Below, piece after piece: positions 58,301 to 64,000 of a stretch of 64,000 bases of DNA. Made by a program: the position numbers and the translations under genes. The stretch covers positions 14,223,273-14,287,272 of the forward strand of contig CM037467.1 in the NCBI GenBank assembly GCA_021014325.1. The letters run 5' to 3'. Origin of the DNA: Plazaster borealis. Taxonomy: Eukaryota > Echinodermata > Asteroidea > Forcipulatida > Labidiasteridae. Position 1 is the stretch's first letter; each line of letters starts with the position of its first letter. The notes under the pieces were generated by a model that worked only from the letters and a program-made list of their open reading frames with translations, was not told where the DNA came from and ran no database searches.

Positions 58301-58412
58301 TGACTCGTGATTGCACTCCAAAATACACTGATGAAAAACGCTGTAAGGGAGACGTAATGAAACCGTGAGGGGATATGCGACGTCTAGGCGAGTATAGCCA
58401 TCACATGGACGG
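52336..58412. other. Head-to-head interval of LOX-B and the GPCR
   Basis: About 6 kb with the minisatellite at 53411-53712. Short frames of up to about 150 codons show no family, motif or splice context. Promoters of both divergent genes should be here; none is recognisable by eye. Confidence 0.6.
53411..53712. repeat. GGCTACGGCTGGGTCT minisatellite
   Basis: Irregular tandem units built on GTGGCTACGGCTGGGTCT with AAGGGAGACA-type spacers. It lies between LOX-B and the GPCR; not coding. Confidence 0.8.
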
Positions 58413-59306
58413 TTGTCAGAAAGGATGGCATACAGGGAAGGGCAGGGGTTAGAGCAGCAGTTGAGCCCTAAAAGCCCCGAGACCGACCTCTCCGGAGCGC
58501 TCAGCCTGACCGTAGAAGTGGTGACTCTCTTCGGGAATATCTTTCCCACCTTGGTCGCTTTTAAACTGAAGACCAAGTCCGACCGTACGGCTACGGATCT
58601 TCTAATCGGTGCCCTAGCCATTACAGATATGCTAGCGGTGCTACTACCGCTACCAGTATCGCTGCCTAGTTTTATAGCTCAGGATTCATGGACTGGCGGT
58701 AAGAGTGCGTGTCTCTACTACCAGTTTATGGTGTTCTGGCTTCAGAACAGCGCCATGTTGCTTGTGACGTCAATGTCCTTGGAGCGATTCTTAGCAATTT
58801 GCCTGCCAATGCGTTATAAGAGATGGACAACCATGACTAGAGTGAAAATCACCATTGCCTCAGTGTATATATTTGCCTTTGTAGTTTCATGCCTACCACT
58901 TTTTGGACTTGCACCACCCGTCATTCTTCTTGATGACAATGACGAGGACCCAGATTCTGCTAGTCCGATGTGCCGGTCATGGCTGTCATCGGTACCAGAC
59001 TACTGGCATCAAAGTATATTCCCAATGGTATTAGTACTTGAAGGGTGGTTAACCATGGCTTTAGTCTTAATCTTAAACACCTGTATCGTCAGAAAACTTA
59101 CAAGATTCAGACGAAGACTTGAATCATCCGAAGTAACATGTCCAATGAGAACAAAAGAAGACCAGGCAGAAGCCTCATCAGCCTGCCCGGAGCCACGGGA
59201 GGAGGTTCCCGCCTCCTCCACCGTTGACAGGCGCTCTCTACGAGAGTTTTCAAAGCTCGTGGTTGTGGTGACTATTTTGTTTTATTGCACCTGGTTGCCC
59301 GTCATG
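58413..59306 (+). CDS. Prostanoid-receptor-like class A GPCR, first coding exon (TM1-TM6), 3' incomplete
   Basis: A 298-codon exon encoding six transmembrane helices: TM1 ~28-50 (Gly41-Asn42), TM2 ~61-85 (Asp72), TM3 ~100-131 (Cys100; Glu124-Arg125-Phe126 in place of DRY), TM4 ~145-167, an acidic second extracellular loop with Cys187 and nearby Trp190, TM5 ~203-226, a charged third intracellular loop, and TM6 ~278-298 ending YCTWLPVM. The exon closes at a clean donor (ATG|GTAAGTC). Prostanoid receptor genes are known for a conserved intron at the end of TM6, which agrees. The TM7 exon, with the diagnostic Arg and DPW region, was not found before 64000, so the model is partial. It is likely a G-protein receptor for a lipid mediator. 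Alternatives are another rhodopsin-type orphan receptor. The start at 58413 is the first ATG; 58425 is possible. It lies head to head with LOX-B. Confidence 0.7.
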
Positions 59307-62300
59307 GTAAGTCTTAGACATCAATTCCTCCAAACCTCACTATGTTATAAACCAACCCAATTTACCTCTACCATAAGGATTATTGTGCAAGTGCATGAAC
59401 TTCACGAAAACAAACCTTAAAGGTATCGTACACGTTTGGTAATGACTCAAAACAAATATTGGCATCAAAACTTACTTGGTAACAAGCAACGGAGAGCTGT
59501 TGATAGTATAAAACATTGTAGGAAACGACTCCCTCTGAAGTAACGTAGTTTTTGAGAAAGAGGTAATTTTTAACTAAAATAATAAAAACTTCTTGCAAGA
59601 AGTTTTCATTCCTATCTGAAAGCACACAAATTCGTACAACAAGGGTGTTTTTTCTTTCATCATTTTCTTGCAACTTCGATGGCCAATTGAGCCCAAATTT
59701 TCACAGGCTTGTTATTTTATGCATATGTTGGGATACACCAAGTGAGAAGACTGGTCTTTGACAATTTCCAAACGTGTTCAGTGCCTTTAAAGCAATCCAT
59801 GCACCTATTAGACTAACCATGGGATACCATCTTCCATCTAGTCTAACTCCATTCCTTTAATGTAATCTATGACGCATAAAATGCCCAATACGTATCATAG
59901 CTCTCACAACCTTCCCTTAATGTAACCCGAACTTACGCCCTTTTCTAATGCTGCGTTGCGGTATCTTAACTGAGCACGAGCGATTACTCCCTAAAAACCC
60001 GTTTTAAACTTTAAATAAACAAAAAAATAACAGTGAATAGCCTAAATGACAATTAAAATGTACCAGCTATGTTCCGAAGAAATGCGGACCTGCTTTGCAA
60101 AAAATTAATGTTCTTGAAAAAAAAAAGAGTAATTCTTCTGTGAACAAAAAATGAATATACATTCCAGTCTTCTGAACAATTCCAATAGTTGTGACAAAAT
60201 TGAAACCGACCCCAAACTATTTACTAGATATTGGACATTTTATTAATTATACAATTCAGTTCATTTCCACGAACCGATTTCCGATAGCTAATCTCAGCTG
60301 CAAATCTTATTGCTTCTTATACGTTTCCTTGATTGCAGTGTTGCATGGTCGTGTCTCAATACAGACATCATCTTTCTGTTTGTATTCGTGAAAGTGCATG
60401 TGGAATCCAATTACTTAAATTGTAGGTGATATCCGGCGAGTATCATCCATTCTGTGTATACACAGCCTGACAAAGAAAATGTCATGTGGGTTACATTACT
60501 AACGATAAGCTGCAGCATTAGGACTTGAAGCCAACTCACTGCCGTGTATGGTATCTATCAGTGCTCTTATTTAAACAGTGGCAACATGACTGGAGTTTTA
60601 TGAAAATTGCCCCCACGTATGTATACACTCTTGAATCAAGATAATGTAAATCAGACGAGGCAAAAGATTTCCTATAGGTTTATTCATATTGTCTACGTTT
60701 ATGTTATACTCTCTCTCTACGGTCTGATGAGTCGAGTATTAGTTGAAAAATGTGGATTATGAAGAAACGGTTGCTGTAGGTTTGCGATCATAAAGGTGCA
60801 TGTGAAAAGTGGTGACATTGCTAATGTTAAAAAAGTCACAATTTGTAAAGAACTTATATATATTTGTTTATTATTGTTCAGGGTTTTGTTTTTACTGAAT
60901 GGCTGATGTTTTAAGATTCCATTCAAATAGAAACTTAACATACTCATGTGGCAGTAACTCTATAGTTTGTTGATAGATATATTTATTCCAAAGTCAAATC
61001 CACACAATGTGTGAACGACTCCTAAAAACCTGCAACAACTTTGACGTTGTAAGGGTGGTCGTTCCTCAAGCCACCTTTTTAAATCAAATTTGACCCCTGC
61101 TTTTACAAACCTATTTGACAGTGTCTGCACCCTTAATGTGTAACTTGACAAATTAATATAGACACGTGCACGAAATGTGTTGAGTGGTGTAGTAGCATCG
61201 TGTCTAATCAAGGAGTCCACGGCTGTATAACTTGGTAGAATCTAAACACTAATCAAACTATAATAATAATATTGGCATTTATAGAATTCTTAGGGGTAGA
61301 AGTCTTAGGGGTAGAATTCTTACTCAATGTACCACAACGCTTGTATAGGAAACTGTACTTTAGTGGAGGAGTTTTGTGAAGGATGATCTTTTGAATGATG
61401 ATTTCAATCGCGTGTTACATACTATTAAGATGCACAGTTATTAGCTATTACTATTGGCTGCAGTCTCAAAACCATATCAACCTTTATTAGGCCCATGGCA
61501 TTTATTGCGCGAGTTCTGTTGTTTTTTTATAAAGCTGTAGATAATTCCCGATATACACCATCTTCACGGGCAGCTTGGGTTTTGGCTTTGAGCTGCGTCT
61601 GGCGTTCTGTTTTTTCTACGCAGCTAATTAAAGTAGTTCACCGATCAATCGTGGGAGATTATAACTGCTCGTTATAAAGATGGCCGACTTCACACTGTGT
61701 GACGTCATGTGGGAACTATCTTCAAGTCTCGCGCGTATTTAACGGTAAAATACGCAACTTTTCACACACAAAACAATGAACGTGGCAACAAAATGTTCGT
61801 ATGCACTGAATAGAACCCTTGCATATGACGTCACATGCTCAAACAGTGCCCCTATTGAGGTCAAAGAAGACTTATCATTGGCTGAGAGTAGTGCGTGGCG
61901 CGTACATACACACGTGCGAGTTACCATGTTTGACTTTGAGCGGTGGATACCTATGTGCAAGGGTTTTTACTTTCACGTCCTATATTTTTGTATATAGGAC
62001 GTATTTCACTTTAAGCCACGCCCTCTTCACACAAACTTGCTCCAACATTTACCAGAAGCCCATGGGAATTGCATTAAGTTAGTTTTTTATGAGGATTTAT
62101 GCAAGAAAAGTTTAACAGTTAAACTTTGGCTTTTAAATGCGTTCTTCGATGACTCAAGGTCTTCTCAGAATTATTTTGTTTCTGTTGTAAGAAATGCTTT
62201 TGAACGACTAAATGGGTGATTTTGGGGGTGAAAATTACCGTACGCACAAAGGTATGCCAGCTTTGGAGCCGATAGCGAAAACTTTGGGTGTGAAGCAGAT

Positions 62301-64000
62301 ACGCGCTTTTTGTGACACAATTATGACTTACAAACTTGTCCAACAGGGTAAATCCCTTTAACAAACTGCCAGTGGTAATCAGTGTAACACGAAGCGTCTA
62401 CAACGGTACAAGGTTCGTCAAGCAGTCAAGTGTAAACACATGGACAGGTTGCAATTAATCTGCGTAATGGCTCAACTCCACGTTCCCTCGCATATCAAAT
62501 TCATATTTCCCCTAAAAAATGTTATACATGAGAATTGCTTCATCCTAAATATAATGCACTTAGAGTTTTTGCTTTTCATTGGATTTAAGTTACACAATGC
62601 TTTTTGTGTCATGTGAGACTGTCTTTCGGTTGGTGGTTGTAAGCATTACATGATATCACGTTGCCTTTGGAGAGTACGTAAAAGATAGCGAGCTTTGGCG
62701 AGATTACACATTTTTCAAGCGTCCACGGGGGAGGCAGACTTGTTCAGTCACATAAACCCATCTGTCCTTTCGGTTTACAAGGTGTGCATGTCTGTATTCT
62801 CGTTCATTGTGTCATGCTTGGCTTCGCCCTTAGGCCCAAGCAATACATTACCCTTGTTCAGTCAGATACATGAATGTTCATCTGAAATATTGTCTAACAT
62901 GAATAAATATTAGTCTCCTGCATAAAGGAGACAAGAGTCTACACATCTTAAGTCTCTTGAGAGTCTCAAGACTCAAGTTTCGGAGGCAGCTTCTTATTTC
63001 TCGAAGGGGGTGGGTAGTAATTACAATCGGTATTTCTTCGTTTCTGAACAAATATTCATCAGAGTGTAATCTTGCAAATAATATTTACAAAAATCCTGGC
63101 CTTTATTTTAAAGGGGACTTCATGTTATTTGAAAATATACCCTTTTTGTTGAAGCGTTGATGGAATAATTATTTTAAATATTTCCAGGAAAATATTACTT
63201 GGGGTGTCTCTTTTCCTCTCAAAATCTGCAAAAACGAAATAATGAATGTTACTGCTTTTGAGCCAAAACTTCTAACGTGTTCCATTTTGGGGATACCAAT
63301 TAACATGTCAATTGACGATCAAAAATAGCTATAGGGCCTATATTTCTAAACATTTTTCCCATCAACCAACCCACTCGGTTCCTTTAATGTAACCGATGGA
63401 GTGTAACTCATAACATGTAAAGGAAGACTACAGGGGGTTTTAACCAATAACACAATAACGTCGTAGTCTTAATCACCAGCCGTGGGGGCGATTTATGCCA
63501 ATGAATGTTTAATACGAACTAAGAGAATCTTTTGAAGAAAGACTAGGCCTTGGCGAATTCCCGAAGGACGGCGATCTGAAACTTGATCCTCCTTCGGATT
63601 ACATAAGATTATGAAGGATCCCTAAAGCAGGCTCAAGGGCCGGGATTTTGTCACAGGATTATGCTTGAAGTTGACCATCCTACGACCCCCCCTCCCCACA
63701 CCCTACCCCTTTCATAATTTAAATCAAATCGAGTATAGGAGTTGAACTGAATTTTACATATTTCCTTCCCTTAGTATTTTGTTGATCCAAATCACTGTCA
63801 AAGAACGAAGCTGCTGGAATAAGATTTCAACGTGAGATTAAGTTTGTTATTGTTTGAGAAATGAGAGCGGAGAATGAAATGGTCAAAGTATGAGAAAGGA
63901 ATCTGTCCCAATGTAGCAATAAATAAGTTGTAAACCAAACAGATAAGTTACCTGAATAGTAAAATTGCTCGTATTTGAAACATAACTTTGTGGTGTTTGA
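59307..64000. other. Probable GPCR intron and right edge of window
   Basis: Starts at the TM6-end donor and holds the MITE at 59417-59790. I searched by eye for a TM7 exon (Arg then a DPW/NPxxY-like motif) and found none. The rest is AT-rich with no gene recognised. Confidence 0.55.
59417..59790 (+). mobile_element. TTAA-flanked MITE family 1, full copy in the GPCR intron
   Basis: TTAA at both ends, same body and orientation as 31876-32249, central palindrome with one mismatch. It starts about 110 bp past the TM6 splice donor and creates a spurious reading-through tail on the GPCR frame. Confidence 0.85.

Noticed and set aside
58277..58621. 114-codon minus-strand frame
   Set aside because: Antisense shadow of the GPCR exon; the plus strand encodes recognisable transmembrane helices.
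59307..59420. Extension of the GPCR past TWLPVM to the stop at 59418
   Set aside because: The added residues are not a TM7 and begin at a consensus GTAAGT donor; they are intron.

Overview
This is a eukaryotic genomic window from a marine invertebrate deuterostome, most likely an echinoderm and possibly a sea star. The genes are split into short exons by AT-rich introns with GT..AG ends, there are no bacterial-style operons, and much of the non-coding DNA is SINEs, MITEs, minisatellites and microsatellites. The echinoderm call is inference from the gene families and repeats, not a database match. Six gene models were rebuilt by hand from splice sites, reading frame and protein family. Five close as complete open frames; the sixth is open-ended.

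Layout: (1) 2164-9565, minus, ABCF2: 12 coding exons, 634 aa, with a likely untranslated first exon near 10.6 kb. (2) 15368-24950, plus, a polypeptide GalNAc-transferase close to GALNT5: 11 coding exons, 699 aa. Its intron 1 holds a ~1 kb minisatellite and its 3' region an apparently exact 348-bp tandem duplication. (3) 26530-31363, minus, a GH3-family (acyl-adenylate / amido-synthetase fold) membrane-anchored protein: 7 coding exons, 642 aa, tail to tail with the GalNAc-transferase. (4) 33904-40043 and 41926-52335, both minus, two tandem PLAT-lipoxygenases: 13 coding exons each, 670 and 675 aa. The last 11 exons match in length, all iron ligands are intact, and both end in Ile. (5) 58413-59306, plus, a prostanoid-receptor-like class A GPCR exon (TM1-TM6), ending at a splice donor at the end of TM6. 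The TM7 exon was not found. No gene is recognised in 9.6-15.3 kb, 52.3-58.4 kb or 59.3-64 kb.

How the genes may work together: lipoxygenase B, lipoxygenase A and GH3 lie in a row on the same strand (LOX-A stop to GH3 start is about 2.5 kb), and an eicosanoid-type receptor lies head to head with LOX-B. In plants, GH3 enzymes such as JAR1 conjugate amino acids to jasmonate, a lipoxygenase-derived oxylipin. A linked animal LOX-LOX-GH3-receptor group is therefore a testable candidate for an oxylipin synthesis, conjugation and sensing locus. The linkage is seen; the pathway is inference. ABCF2 and the GalNAc-transferase are probably unrelated neighbours.

Repeats include a tRNA-derived SINE, two related TTAA-flanked MITE families, a pogo/Tigger-like element, a LINE C-terminal fragment, a GGGTCA/TGACCC-rich element and three long minisatellites.
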